A stretch of 45,254 bases of DNA from Schleiferilactobacillus harbinensis DSM 16991 (GCF_000425885.1 NZ_AUEH01000022.1:1-45254); one strand, 5' to 3'. Counted from the stretch's first letter, positions 14,981-23,737 are shown. Translations and numbers: made by a program. Notes: a model not told the origin generated them from the sequence alone.

Positions 14981-16152
14981 ACTTGTTCCTCCTTCACGGT
15001 GACATAAGGCCAGATATTCAGAAAATGCAGAACGTCCTGCATCATCAGGCCTTGGCCCGCCGGCACGATCATGGTGGTGAAGCCGTGAATCATCTGGGTG
15101 AATAATTCGCCGTAGGTGTCCGGCAGCTCGTCGCTTTGCATGGCCGTGTTGAACACGCGCATGTCCTTACCGTACCACACGGTGAAATCAGACGGCAGGC
15201 TGAAATGGATCGTGCGCTCGCCGCGGGCGGCGTAGAAGCCGATCAAGGCCGGGGTGTAAGGATTAGTCGGCAGCTGGGGATATTTGCTCAAGGCCAACCG
15301 GATGATCCCGGCCACCTCGTTGCGCGGTGTCTGCTCCGGTTTGATTCGCGGCCGGTAGTAGTTCAGCAGATGCAGCTTATTGGCTAACCGGAAGCGGCGG
15401 TACTGCTGGGCATAGTTGGGAGCCCGATAGCTGGCCAGCAAGGACACCAAGGTCCGCAGTTCGCCGTTGATCACGTTCAGTATGCCGATGGGGTTGTCGA
15501 TGTAGTGGCCGTCCCCCACCCGGTAACGGATGAAGGGCTGGGGAGCATTAGCGATGCGCAGCTGACGCGGCGGGGTCACCCGGCAATCCAGCCAGGCGAC
15601 GGTATTCCAGGTCAGGTAATTGGCCTGGACGCTGTCGCAGAATACCCGCGTCCGCCAAATCGCAAAGTCGACAAAGAGATTGCGGCCCAGCCAGAGTGTC
15701 TGCTGACCGACGATATAGGGCGCCACAGCGTACTTCTGCACAGTCTGGCGGCCCACTTCCCGGCCGTCGTGATCAATGGTCAAGAGGTCGGCCATCGCCC
15801 CGTCCAGGTCCGGATCCTGCATGCTGGCGTTCATTCGGGCCAAGGCCCCATCATCGGCCAAGAGATCGTCCCCATGGATGATATAAACCAAGTCGCCGCG
15901 GATCAGATTGATACCGGCGATGATCGCGTTGAGCTGATCGGCATTTTCTTGATTAATGATCGTAATCGGCGCGGTGGGGTGATCAGCGATAAACTTGCCG
16001 AGTAGCTGGGGCGTGCGGTCGGTGGAGCCGTCGTTGATCACGATCAGCTCCCACTGCCGGTAGTCCTGGGTAATAATCGACCGCAGGGTGGCCAGCACGG
16101 TGTCTTCATCGTTGTAGACGGGCATTATCAAGGAAATCAATTGGTCAGCCAT
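14977..16152 (-). CDS. Family 2 glycosyltransferase
   Basis: The N-terminal GT-A domain has ISLIMPVYND (7-16), INDGSTD (39-45) and the HGDD metal site at 93-96, which replaces the more common SDD. The C-terminal 200 residues are less conserved and may bind the acceptor. The protein is 391 aa and soluble. The start at 16152 overlaps the end of the GT4 gene by eight bases. It is expected to extend the lipid-linked repeat unit on the inner face of the membrane. Confidence 0.87.
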   Translation of the reverse strand: MADQLISLIMPVYNDEDTVLATLRSIITQDYRQWELIVINDGSTDRTPQLLGKFIADHPTAPITIINQENADQLNAIIAGINLIRGDLVYIIHGDDLLADDGALARMNASMQDPDLDGAMADLLTIDHDGREVGRQTVQKYAVAPYIVGQQTLWLGRNLFVDFAIWRTRVFCDSVQANYLTWNTVAWLDCRVTPPRQLRIANAPQPFIRYRVGDGHYIDNPIGILNVINGELRTLVSLLASYRAPNYAQQYRRFRLANKLHLLNYYRPRIKPEQTPRNEVAGIIRLALSKYPQLPTNPYTPALIGFYAARGERTIHFSLPSDFTVWYGKDMRVFNTAMQSDELPDTYGELFTQMIHGFTTMIVPAGQGLMMQDVLHFLNIWPYVTVKEEQV

Positions 16153-17248
16153 GGTTAAGTTCCTTTCTCAATAGGACGGCATAACTATCCCAGATCGTGT
16201 CCTGCAGCTGCTGCAGGGAGAAATGCGCGGCGGCATACGTCCGCAGGGCATCGCCCTTGGCCGCCAGCGTGCCCAACTCCCAGTCATGGTAAGCGGCCCG
16301 AAGCTGGCGGACCAAATCGGCCTGGTCCCCGGACTGGAACAGGAAACCCAAGTCGGGGTGCGCAACGAGTTTGGTCACGTCCCCCACCCGGCTGCTGAGG
16401 ACCGGTACGGCAGCGTTGGCCGCTTCCAGCAAGACTAAGGGGAAGCTTTCAGAAATGGAGGTCAGCAGGGCCAGGTCCATCCGCGGGTAAAGCGTTTGAA
16501 TTTGAGTGGGCGTTTGAAAGCCGGTGAAAGTCACGGTGGCCGTCAGCTTTAAATCAGCGACCTGCTGCTGGAGCTTTGCCTTTTCTGGCCCATCCCCCAC
16601 CAGGAGCAAGCGGGCTTGGGGCAATTTGGCCTGAGCCAGCGCATTGAGCAGCAGCGCGTGGTCCTTCACCGGGTGCAGGCGCGCCACGTAGATCATGTTG
16701 AAGGTCTGGTGCGGTTCCTTGACCGGCGCCTGGGGGCTGAAGGTGATCCCATTGAGGATCAGGGTCAGCTTGTCCGCGGGAATATTGAACGCCCGCAGCC
16801 GGTCATAAAACGGCGTGGACACCGGGTACAGGTGGTCCATCAAGCGTAAGGAACTGATATACAGCTTGGTGAACGCCTCACCGATGAGTCCCCGGCCCAT
16901 GAAGTCCAGGGTCGGGTCGCTGTGCACCGTGGCCACTTTCAGGCAATGGATACGGCGGCGAATCAAGCGCAGAAACAGCACCGCTCGGGCTCCGTGGGCA
17001 TGGACGATATCGTACTGGCCGGCATTGATGAAGTCGGCCAGTGCTTTGAGAATACCGAGATTATACCGGCTGTTAAAATGCAGGACGTGGGTATCGACTC
17101 CCGCCGCCCGGGCCGCTGCCGCCACTGGGCCTTCAGCGAAGACCAGCAGACTGACATCGTGGTGATCCCAATTACTGAGCAATGCCACAATGTGGGTCAA
17201 GCCGCCGCCGTTTTCTAACCCGGCATTGATGTGCAGGACCTTCGTCAT
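16145..17248 (-). CDS. Family 4 glycosyltransferase
   Basis: This is a GT-B retaining glycosyltransferase of 367 residues. It has the N-terminal glycine-rich loop (NAGLENGGGLTHIV), VHAHGARA, and the C-terminal donor-binding part: YVARLHPVKDH, LLVGDGP and the EX7E motif ESFPLVLLE. The ATG at 17248 overlaps the WecG stop by four bases and follows GGGAGGCGAAGAAGCG. Longer in-frame starts upstream would run deep into the wecG gene and are not needed. It likely transfers a hexose to the growing polymer unit; the sugar is unknown. Confidence 0.88.
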   Translation of the reverse strand: MTKVLHINAGLENGGGLTHIVALLSNWDHHDVSLLVFAEGPVAAAARAAGVDTHVLHFNSRYNLGILKALADFINAGQYDIVHAHGARAVLFLRLIRRRIHCLKVATVHSDPTLDFMGRGLIGEAFTKLYISSLRLMDHLYPVSTPFYDRLRAFNIPADKLTLILNGITFSPQAPVKEPHQTFNMIYVARLHPVKDHALLLNALAQAKLPQARLLLVGDGPEKAKLQQQVADLKLTATVTFTGFQTPTQIQTLYPRMDLALLTSISESFPLVLLEAANAAVPVLSSRVGDVTKLVAHPDLGFLFQSGDQADLVRQLRAAYHDWELGTLAAKGDALRTYAAAHFSLQQLQDTIWDSYAVLLRKELNHG

Positions 17249-17970
17249 CGCTTCTTCGCCTCCCGCCGGACAACGCCCAAATAACGGGGCAGGATCAGCA
17301 TCCGTTTGAATCGGGTCGGCTCCTTGAGCAGACGGTAGAACCATTCCAAATGGGCCCGCTGCATCCAGCCCGGCGCCCGTTTCACGGTGCCGGAAAGTAC
17401 GTCAAAACTGCCGCCCACGCCCATGAAGAGCGCGTCCGGCAAATGCCGCCGCATGCCGGCGATGAACTCTTCTTGACGGGGATAGCCCATGGCCGCAAAG
17501 ACCAGGGCCGGCTTGGCCGCGATCATCTGCTGGGTCACACCCGCATCCCCCAGCGGGAAATAGCCGTCATGGGTGCCGACAATGTCCAGCCCGGCAAAAC
17601 GTTGGCGGGCTTTGGCAGCGGCTTGATCGGCGATGCCCGGCTTGGCCCCGATGAAATACACTGGATAGTGCTCAGTGGCCGCCAGCGCCAGTAATTTCTC
17701 CATCAAGTCATAGCCGGTGACCCGTTCTTTCAGGGGCGTGCCCAGCATGGCGGCCCCTTTCACCACGCCAATGCCATCGGCAGTAACGAAGTCCGCTTCA
17801 TCCACCAGTTTTTGGTACTCCGGATGTTCCCGGGCGTACATCACGATCTCCGGATTGGCGGTGACAATGAAAGTGCCCTCCTGCTTGGCCAGGCGCCGGC
17901 CCAAGCGGTCGACAAACTCGGCCATGGTGTAGTTATCGAAGGTCATACCCAATACATTGACTCGGCTCAT
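17245..17970 (-). CDS. WecG/TagA/CpsF-family glycosyltransferase (GT26)
   Basis: This protein of 241 residues has the family signature: TANPEIVMYAREHPEY, DGIGVVKGAAMLG, YFIGAKPGI and GYPRQEEFI. In teichoic acid synthesis TagA adds N-acetylmannosamine to undecaprenyl-PP-GlcNAc; relatives add ManNAcA or glucose. The Asp in TADGIG is the expected catalytic base. The neighbouring CDP-glycerol glycerophosphotransferase suggests a teichoic-acid-like linkage unit or a glycerophosphate-substituted polysaccharide. It overlaps the flippase stop by four bases. The start ATG is at 17970. Confidence 0.9.
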   Translation of the reverse strand: MSRVNVLGMTFDNYTMAEFVDRLGRRLAKQEGTFIVTANPEIVMYAREHPEYQKLVDEADFVTADGIGVVKGAAMLGTPLKERVTGYDLMEKLLALAATEHYPVYFIGAKPGIADQAAAKARQRFAGLDIVGTHDGYFPLGDAGVTQQMIAAKPALVFAAMGYPRQEEFIAGMRRHLPDALFMGVGGSFDVLSGTVKRAPGWMQRAHLEWFYRLLKEPTRFKRMLILPRYLGVVRREAKKR

Positions 17971-19406
17971 GACAATTTTCTCCTTAACATACGGGTCGCG
18001 ACCCGCTTAATATCGCCGAACAGCTCGAACCGGCCCAGGGCGAACATGGCTGCGTACAGAATAAACATCACAATAGATTTGTAGGCCATGTTGAAGAATG
18101 TGGACGGAATCAAGTCCGGCAGCAGGAAGCCGACGCCCACCGTGATCGCCCCCATGACCAGATATTTCGGCGTGTCATGGAAGACGTCCTTGGCGTCGTA
18201 GTCCATATGCACGATCCACACCCGCAGCACCATAACGGTGAATTCGACGATCAAAATATCCATCGTCGCCCCGTGGGCCCCGAGGATCGGGTCGAAGGTG
18301 AAATTCAGAATCAGCGACAGCACGGCGCCGACGACCACCGGGATGGCAAACTGTTTATCCCGATTGATGGCCAGGGCAAACTGGTTGGCAAACACCCCGC
18401 CGACGGGAATGAAGATGATGCTCAAGGAGATCCATTCCATCAGTGGAATCATCGGCTTATAGCTTTCAGCGAAGAACCACGGGACGAACTGGCGGGTGTT
18501 GGCCATGATGATACTCATGAAAAACAGCCCGACGACCAACGTGGTCTCATAGGATTTCTTCAAATAGCGCTGCTGGTCGTCCGATCGAGACGCCGCCATA
18601 TACGGCATCATCACGACGGTAATGGAGGTGATCACCGACAGGACCAAGTTAGCAATCCGCTGCGAGGAATCGTAGAAGTTGACCTGGGCGGCGGGCTGGA
18701 ACAGGCTGAGGATCGTCTTATCCAGTGAGGTGTAGACCTGAGTGGCCAGCTGGGGAATCATCAGAATCCCGATGGTGATCAGGCTCTGACGCAGGTGGTA
18801 GAAACCGCCGCGGCTGGGCCGGCCGGCGAATTTTTGAATCGTGAACCAGAACACCGAACTGCCCAGCAGATTGCCCAGGGACAGGATCAGCATGTACTTC
18901 CACAGGTCATCGGGGCTCTTGACCAGTAAGAAAATAAAGGCAACAGACACCAGCTTGACGATGGTATTCCGCAGCACGACCCGGCCGAAGTCGGCGATTC
19001 CCTGGAAGAACCAGGAAATATCGAACATCGTGCCTAAGAGGAATGGCAGCTGAAGCAGGAAATAGGTCCAATACGGCGGCTTGATCACCAGCATGATGAA
19101 CAGAAAAATACTGATGGTGATCGCGCTCAGGACGAACTGGATATACCACAAGCCCCAAAAGGCGGCGCGAAGTTCCTCGTGGTCCTTTTTGCCCCACGCT
19201 TTAGCAATCGTTCGCGTACCAATCTGGCCCATAGCGGCAGCGCCGAAGACCATCACGAACTGGATCGTGAAGTTGACCGTACTGTTAATACCCAATTTAG
19301 CCGGGCCGACCACATTGGACAGGTACGGCGTGGTGATGACTGGCACCAGCAGCAGAAAGAGCTGGTAGACGGCGTTATAAAAGAAATTTCGGAATAGTTT
19401 TCGCAC
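17967..19406 (-). CDS. Polysaccharide flippase (Wzx, MOP/MATE-type)
   Basis: This membrane protein has about 12-14 hydrophobic helices. It begins MRKLFRNFFYNAVYQLFLLLVPVITTPYLSNVVG, the standard opening of oligosaccharide repeat-unit flippases (the conserved ITTPYLS is seen at about residues 24-30). It would move lipid-linked repeat units across the membrane. I place the start at the GTG at 19406, inside the TAGTG overlap with the upstream stop, because AAGGGG lies about 9 bases ahead of it. The GTG at 19415 lies right on that site. Length 479 aa. Confidence 0.88.
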   Translation of the reverse strand: MRKLFRNFFYNAVYQLFLLLVPVITTPYLSNVVGPAKLGINSTVNFTIQFVMVFGAAAMGQIGTRTIAKAWGKKDHEELRAAFWGLWYIQFVLSAITISIFLFIMLVIKPPYWTYFLLQLPFLLGTMFDISWFFQGIADFGRVVLRNTIVKLVSVAFIFLLVKSPDDLWKYMLILSLGNLLGSSVFWFTIQKFAGRPSRGGFYHLRQSLITIGILMIPQLATQVYTSLDKTILSLFQPAAQVNFYDSSQRIANLVLSVITSITVVMMPYMAASRSDDQQRYLKKSYETTLVVGLFFMSIIMANTRQFVPWFFAESYKPMIPLMEWISLSIIFIPVGGVFANQFALAINRDKQFAIPVVVGAVLSLILNFTFDPILGAHGATMDILIVEFTVMVLRVWIVHMDYDAKDVFHDTPKYLVMGAITVGVGFLLPDLIPSTFFNMAYKSIVMFILYAAMFALGRFELFGDIKRVATRMLRRKLS

Positions 19407-20578
19407 TACAGCCACCCCTTGATCTGGTCATACACTTGCGGACAAGCCGGATTCAAGCCTTGGGGATACATCTGACCGCGTAATTTAGCCCGGAGCGGCG
19501 CATCGGCCTGGCTATCCCGGGTCAACGCCTGGACCAGTTCCGCCGTGGTGGTCGTTTTCGGACCCGGAGTGTAATCATCATAGGGCGCCAGCAAAAAGCC
19601 GCGGGTCTGCTCATAATGAGCCAGATCCGGGACGTTGAAAACGATGGGCCGATCCAGCAACAGGTAATCCAAATAAACGCTGGAGTAATCGGTGATCAGT
19701 CCGTCGGTGGCCGCAAGGAATTGATACAGCTCGGTATGCTGATCAATGAACCAGTCGTTGGTCAGTACTTTCAACCGGTGGGCGGTGGCGAATTTGGCCG
19801 GATCGACCTGGCGCTCCTCCACCGGATGCAGCTTGGCCAGGATGACGATATTATTGTCGGCCAGCTGCTGTTCAAACGCGGCCATAGCAAAGTCGCTCAA
19901 GCCGAAAATGTTGCCGGTTTTGAGCTGGACTGACAGTTCGGTCGCGCCGTCCTCCATGCGGAAGGTGGGCAGATAGAAAAAAATCTTGGTTTGGTCGGTG
20001 ACCACTCCATCCGCGAACAGCCCCGCCAGGGTTGCCCGCCGCTCTTTGAGGGTGGCTTTCGGCAGCTGAAATTCATCGTTTCGAGGAAACCCGGTGTGCA
20101 GAAACTGGTGGGCCGCTAAGCCCTGGCAGGCACTCATTAGTGTATCGTACAGCGGGCCGGAACTTGCTAAATAGTCGACATTCCGCCACCAATAGCGGTG
20201 GCTTTTTTCCTGCGCCGCCGGGTCTTCATTCAGGGCCAAGTACCCCATCCGCTTCAAGGGAATACCATGCCACAGCTGGACGAAGCGCTGGCCGCGGTGG
20301 ATCTTGAAGGGCCAGTGGGTGCCCACTAGGACCTTGGCTTGGGCAATCTGGCGCCAGGTGCTGAAGGCCAAATGGGCGCTGGGAAAGCCGCTGATCAAAT
20401 TGACGGTGAGTTCGGGGTGTTCTGTTTTTAAATACTGGTAGAAGCTCATGGCGTTGGAGCCGGAGAGACCGGCGCCGTTCAGAATCGTGACGGTGTTGGG
20501 TTTGGTGGGAATGAGTTTGCACCCCCACTTCATGACACCGAGGTAGAATGCGAATAATTTCTGTTTGAATGCGGCCAT
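19406..20578 (-). CDS. CDP-glycerol glycerophosphotransferase family protein (TagB/TagF-like)
   Basis: This 390-residue protein transfers glycerol phosphate from CDP-glycerol to a lipid- or sugar-linked acceptor. Motifs seen: VQLWHGIPLKRMGY (about 102-115) with the conserved His, HTGFPRNDEF, LAKLHPVEE and ITDYSSVYLDYLLLDRPIVF in the donor site. It is short, lacking the long N-terminal extension of full polymerases, so it may be a primase or decorate a polysaccharide rather than build a long chain. The start follows AAGGAGAAAATC. It is the first gene of a six-gene, overlap-coupled operon. Confidence 0.88.
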   Translation of the reverse strand: MAAFKQKLFAFYLGVMKWGCKLIPTKPNTVTILNGAGLSGSNAMSFYQYLKTEHPELTVNLISGFPSAHLAFSTWRQIAQAKVLVGTHWPFKIHRGQRFVQLWHGIPLKRMGYLALNEDPAAQEKSHRYWWRNVDYLASSGPLYDTLMSACQGLAAHQFLHTGFPRNDEFQLPKATLKERRATLAGLFADGVVTDQTKIFFYLPTFRMEDGATELSVQLKTGNIFGLSDFAMAAFEQQLADNNIVILAKLHPVEERQVDPAKFATAHRLKVLTNDWFIDQHTELYQFLAATDGLITDYSSVYLDYLLLDRPIVFNVPDLAHYEQTRGFLLAPYDDYTPGPKTTTTAELVQALTRDSQADAPLRAKLRGQMYPQGLNPACPQVYDQIKGWL

Positions 20579-20610
20579 GATTTTCTCCTTCGTTAAGACA
20601 ATCTGCCAAC

Positions 20611-20640
20611 ATTATACCAAAGGGGCGCGGGGGCAACCAA
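20611..20640 (-). promoter_or_regulatory. Promoter of the polysaccharide operon
   Basis: On the minus strand: TTGGTT (20635-20640), an 18-bp spacer and TATAAT (20611-20616), preceded by TGG (extended -10). The first gene starts 33 bases further on. Confidence 0.65.
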
Positions 20641-20678
20641 GGGCTTTAGGGTTTCTTTAGGGAGAGGGCGAAGGCGAC

Positions 20679-20767
20679 CGGTCAGAAGCGTAGGGATAAG
20701 GACGGCAAGGCACAAACCCCGGTTTTGGGTTTTTGTCTTGCCGTCCTTATCCCCTAGCTTCTGGTTG
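20679..20767. repeat. Long imperfect stem-loop (89 nt)
   Basis: The inner stem AAACCC/GGGTTT closes a 7-nt loop. After one mismatch, 20 uninterrupted pairs follow (20693-20712 with 20734-20753). The outer part continues with bulges to about 20679/20767. There is no flanking T-run on either side. It may be a short palindromic (MITE-like) element, a remnant of an insertion, or a structured RNA. Confidence 0.75.
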
Positions 20768-20941
20768 CCTGAGCCCGTTTACGCGGGAGCTGAGCTGATA
20801 AGTTGTACGTTGTACGCCTCCGCAAACTGCGGCAAAATTGGGCCGGCGAGGCGTAGCCAGCTGTGACGGCGCTTGCTACGCATTGGCACTACACTCACTA
20901 AAATTCAGACGCTTTGCTCTGTCCGCACCTTACCCAAGCAA

Positions 20942-20979
20942 AAATACCAGAGCAGCTACCTCTTCGGTAATTGCTCTGG
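20942..20979 (-). terminator. Terminator of the polymerase-like gene
   Basis: CCAGAGCA/TGCTCTGG with an inner ACC/GGT stem and a TCTTC loop is followed on the minus strand by TATTTTTGC. It lies 17 bases after the stop at 20996. Confidence 0.85.
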
Positions 20980-20995
20980 CAATCAATTCTCAATT

Positions 20996-22549
20996 TCAAT
21001 TAATTTGACGCGGGATCGTATTCTGCTGCTCTGGCACGGCTTGGCTCCAGGCCACTGCCCGCAAGCGCTGGCCGAGGAAGAAAGCGGCAAGGCTGGCGGC
21101 GGTGAGTGAGTCGATGACATTGCCGGTCATGAAGGCACTGGCGAAAAATAGCGCCATGCCCAACAGGTAGCTGAAGTTCAGGAAGTTGAACTGACCGGGC
21201 GTACGGAAGAAGCGCCAGGCCAGCCACAGGCAGGCGATGATGAACGGCAGTTGGAAGATCAGCAGTCCGAGAATGCCTAGGGTATAGAACTGGTTCAGGA
21301 AGTCCCGTTCATAATTGAAGATGAAGTAAGTCATCCGGGTATAGGAGATCCCAAAGAGCAGCCGAATCGGCTTGGACATTTCCCGGGCAATAATGTTCAC
21401 GTTGAATTTCTCTACTTGCCGGTAGTTGATCTGTTGGCCGCCGGGCCAATTCATTAGTTGGAACCAGTCTGCTGGGTAATGTTCCCAGGGGTTGGTGGCG
21501 GAGACGACATTGCCATACGTGGTCACGATGTTCAGCTGAGTGGCGACGAAATTGTGCTGCAAGCGCTGGGCGTCCTGCGGGTCATCTTTTATCGCCCGCT
21601 TGATCTGGTTCATCACCGGATTCTGGGACTTGCGCTGGGTAGTCGTCCGGGTCTCAGCGGCGGTGTTGGACCCGCCACGGGCCACGGCCGGCGAATAGGG
21701 GTAGAGGAAGCCGAAGACCAACATGCTGATGGTCACAAAGGACAGCAGCCCGGCATCCTGCCTACGGAAGTGCAGCTTATCGAAGAACAAGGCGGCGCCG
21801 GTCACCAAGATCAGAGAAGCAAGAAAACCGATAATTGCTGTCCGGGTCCCAATCATCAACGACGCCAGCAACTGCACAGCCACAAAACAGTATTTCCACC
21901 AGCGGGGCTGATTAATCAGATAGTAGATCATCAAGGCCGAAAACAGAGCCAGAATGGCCGAGGTGGTATTGGCAAACAGAAAGAACCCGTCCGAGGCCAG
22001 CCGGGTATAACCCAGCGGATTGACCGCGTTAAACCAATCGAAGATGTTGCCTTGGATCGACTCGGCCTTGTTGTAAGACGCGACGGCGATTTCCAGCAAA
22101 TTGCTGAGAACAATGGTGCCGCTGAACAACAGGCCCACGACCCAGGTGATCCATTCCATAGTTTTCTCATAGACCGGCACCCGATAACTGATAATCAGGA
22201 TCAAAATCGGGAAAAGGACCCGGATCACGTAGCCCAGTTCAGTGCTGATACTGTAATGGAATCCGTCGGTGACGCCAGCTAAAGCATGCCGCGTGAGGAA
22301 CACGTGCAGGCCCAAATAACCCACGACCAGAACACCATAGGCAAAGAGCCCCCAGCCAAATTTATCCTTGCGCTCCATCCAAAGGAAGAGCAGCACCATC
22401 GCCAGTGTCCAAAGCACCCGCACAAATGTCGGAATCGTCACGGGGCCAAGGGTCGCCAAGCGGCCCTGATAGAAATAGATAATTTCCATGAAGGGTTGGA
22501 TCAGAATATAGGCGATGAGCGCCCAATGGAGAATTTTACGTACGTTCAC
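20996..22549 (-). CDS. O-antigen polymerase/ligase-like membrane protein (Wzy-type)
   Basis: This 517-residue integral membrane protein has about 11-12 hydrophobic helices and one large extracytoplasmic loop (about residues 295-395), the layout of Wzy polymerases and WaaL ligases. The motif region SLMIGTRTAIIGFL (about 240-253) contains the Gly-Thr-Arg typical of the O-antigen ligase/polymerase superfamily. It probably joins flipped repeat units outside the membrane. The start is an ATG at 22549 with GAAAGGCGGGC upstream. It lies 15 bases after the stop of the 324-aa gene, forming a two-gene operon separate from the flippase operon. Confidence 0.8.
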   Translation of the reverse strand: MNVRKILHWALIAYILIQPFMEIIYFYQGRLATLGPVTIPTFVRVLWTLAMVLLFLWMERKDKFGWGLFAYGVLVVGYLGLHVFLTRHALAGVTDGFHYSISTELGYVIRVLFPILILIISYRVPVYEKTMEWITWVVGLLFSGTIVLSNLLEIAVASYNKAESIQGNIFDWFNAVNPLGYTRLASDGFFLFANTTSAILALFSALMIYYLINQPRWWKYCFVAVQLLASLMIGTRTAIIGFLASLILVTGAALFFDKLHFRRQDAGLLSFVTISMLVFGFLYPYSPAVARGGSNTAAETRTTTQRKSQNPVMNQIKRAIKDDPQDAQRLQHNFVATQLNIVTTYGNVVSATNPWEHYPADWFQLMNWPGGQQINYRQVEKFNVNIIAREMSKPIRLLFGISYTRMTYFIFNYERDFLNQFYTLGILGLLIFQLPFIIACLWLAWRFFRTPGQFNFLNFSYLLGMALFFASAFMTGNVIDSLTAASLAAFFLGQRLRAVAWSQAVPEQQNTIPRQIN

Positions 22550-22564
22550 AATGCGCCCGCCTTT

Positions 22565-23539
22565 CTAATACCCATACTGAGAGAAGCTATCGCCAGGATA
22601 ATACCGGCTCAGGGCCAAATCGCCGTGAATCTGGAACTGGCCGGTGACCGGGGCGCCAGTGATAGCCGCCACGGCCGTCAGGGTCACCGTATAGCGGCGC
22701 AAGCCCGTGAGGTTTGTACTCTCCGGGGCCAGGGTGTATTGCACCTTGCTGCTGATGTCCTGACCGTCCTGGGTGAGTTTCAATTCGGCCAAAGTTGGTT
22801 CGGCCTGATAGGCCAACACATGGAAGCTCAAAATTCGCTCGCCCGCCCGGTAATTTGGCTTTTTCCAGTTCAAAGAATCCGCCGCTTCAGCTCGAATCGT
22901 GGCCGACTGCATCCCCGGAGTCGGCTGAGACCGTTCTGTGCTAATGGTAACAGGAACGGTCGTCCCTGCGGCCGGCTTCAGCTGGGTAAAATCATTGCGT
23001 TTGGTTTTCTTCTTATTCGGTTTGTAGGCATAATCCACCATGATACCGATTTCTTTCGACGTCCGACTGTCGCCGATGATGCCGAAATTATTGCCGGTAT
23101 AGCGGACATCGGTCTGCGCAGTATGCAGGGTGATCTTCGTGGAACCGCCCAGCATCCGGGCCGGGAACGGCAGCTGGATTTTGATCAGATCGCCGCTGCG
23201 CAGGTTGGCTGGAATATGCACTTCGCTGGTGAACAAAATCGGATTGACGGTCGCCGCAAAGATGCGGTAGCCCACCGCCGGATGCTTCTTGTTCTTCACT
23301 TTTTTAAAACTCAGATCCGGTTTCAGCAAAGCATTGCCGTCACTGGTCAGCACCGTGAGATTGCCGGTGGGGAAACGATAGGCATTCTTCTGCTTCAAGG
23401 TCGTATAAATGTGATTGCGGGCACTGTTGCTATTGTGGGTGGCCGCCAACCGGCCGGCTTTGAGCATGACTAAGAAGCCTACGCCCAACACCGCCATGGC
23501 CGCAACGGCGATACCCAACCGTTTCATGAATAATTTCAC
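22565..23539 (-). CDS. Membrane-anchored extracytoplasmic protein of unknown function
   Basis: I do not recognise the family. The 324 residues start with a short basic segment and one hydrophobic helix (about residues 8-28), with no lipobox and no clear cleavage site, so the protein is likely anchored with the bulk outside. The rest is beta-rich and polar, with NLTVLTSDGNALLKPDL, ANLRSGDLIKIQLPFP and LTGLRRYTVTLTAV. The start is a GTG at 23539, 8 bases after GAGGAG; an alternative ATG lies at 23527. Its place before the polymerase-like gene suggests a role in polymerisation, attachment or export of the polymer; this is inference from context only. An unusual repeat-rich control region lies upstream (23583-23640). 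Confidence 0.7.
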   Translation of the reverse strand: MKLFMKRLGIAVAAMAVLGVGFLVMLKAGRLAATHNSNSARNHIYTTLKQKNAYRFPTGNLTVLTSDGNALLKPDLSFKKVKNKKHPAVGYRIFAATVNPILFTSEVHIPANLRSGDLIKIQLPFPARMLGGSTKITLHTAQTDVRYTGNNFGIIGDSRTSKEIGIMVDYAYKPNKKKTKRNDFTQLKPAAGTTVPVTISTERSQPTPGMQSATIRAEAADSLNWKKPNYRAGERILSFHVLAYQAEPTLAELKLTQDGQDISSKVQYTLAPESTNLTGLRRYTVTLTAVAAITGAPVTGQFQIHGDLALSRYYPGDSFSQYGY

Positions 23540-23582
23540 TACGATTCTCCTCGGCTAATTTTGCTTTTTTCGGCATATCTTG

Positions 23583-23640
23583 ATGAGGGTATGCCCTCTT
23601 AATAGCATACCCTCATGATAGTATACCCTCTTAATAGCAT
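23583..23640. repeat. Nested direct and inverted repeats upstream of the 324-aa gene
   Basis: ATGAGGGTATGC (23583-23594) and GCATACCCTCAT (23605-23616) form a perfect 12-bp inverted repeat with a 10-base gap. The 19-mer TATRCCCTCTTAATAGCAT occurs at 23590-23608 and 23622-23640 with one difference, a 32-bp period. It lies 44-100 bases upstream of the GTG start and contains TATACT and TATGCT (minus strand) as possible -10 boxes, without good -35 boxes. This is consistent with operator sites for a dimeric regulator. Confidence 0.7.
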
Positions 23641-23703
23641 GACATTATGATTCTATCAACGCCACCGGCCTGGCGCAAGTTAAGCGGTATTCCCACGCGT
23701 AGC

Positions 23704-23737
23704 AAAAACAGCCCCGAACCGGTTGGTTCAGAGCTGT
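23704..23737 (-). terminator. Terminator of the asparagine synthase gene
   Basis: ACAGC/GCTGT plus GAACC/GGTTC pairs are followed by TTTTTGC on the minus strand, 20 bases after the stop at 23758. Confidence 0.85.

Larger units (their letters stand above)
20579..20995. other. Intergenic region between two polysaccharide units
   Basis: No gene is credible in these 417 bases. They hold the promoter of the six-gene operon (20611-20640), a long stem-loop (20679-20767), a second inverted repeat TACGCCTC/GAGGCGTA (20813-20820 with 20848-20855) and the terminator of the polymerase-like gene (20947-20979). Confidence 0.7.

Noticed and set aside
22286-23473. 395-codon plus-strand frame opposite the polymerase-like and 324-aa genes
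   Set aside because: It spans the junction of two real genes and shows no domain; typical shadow frame in GC-rich sequence.
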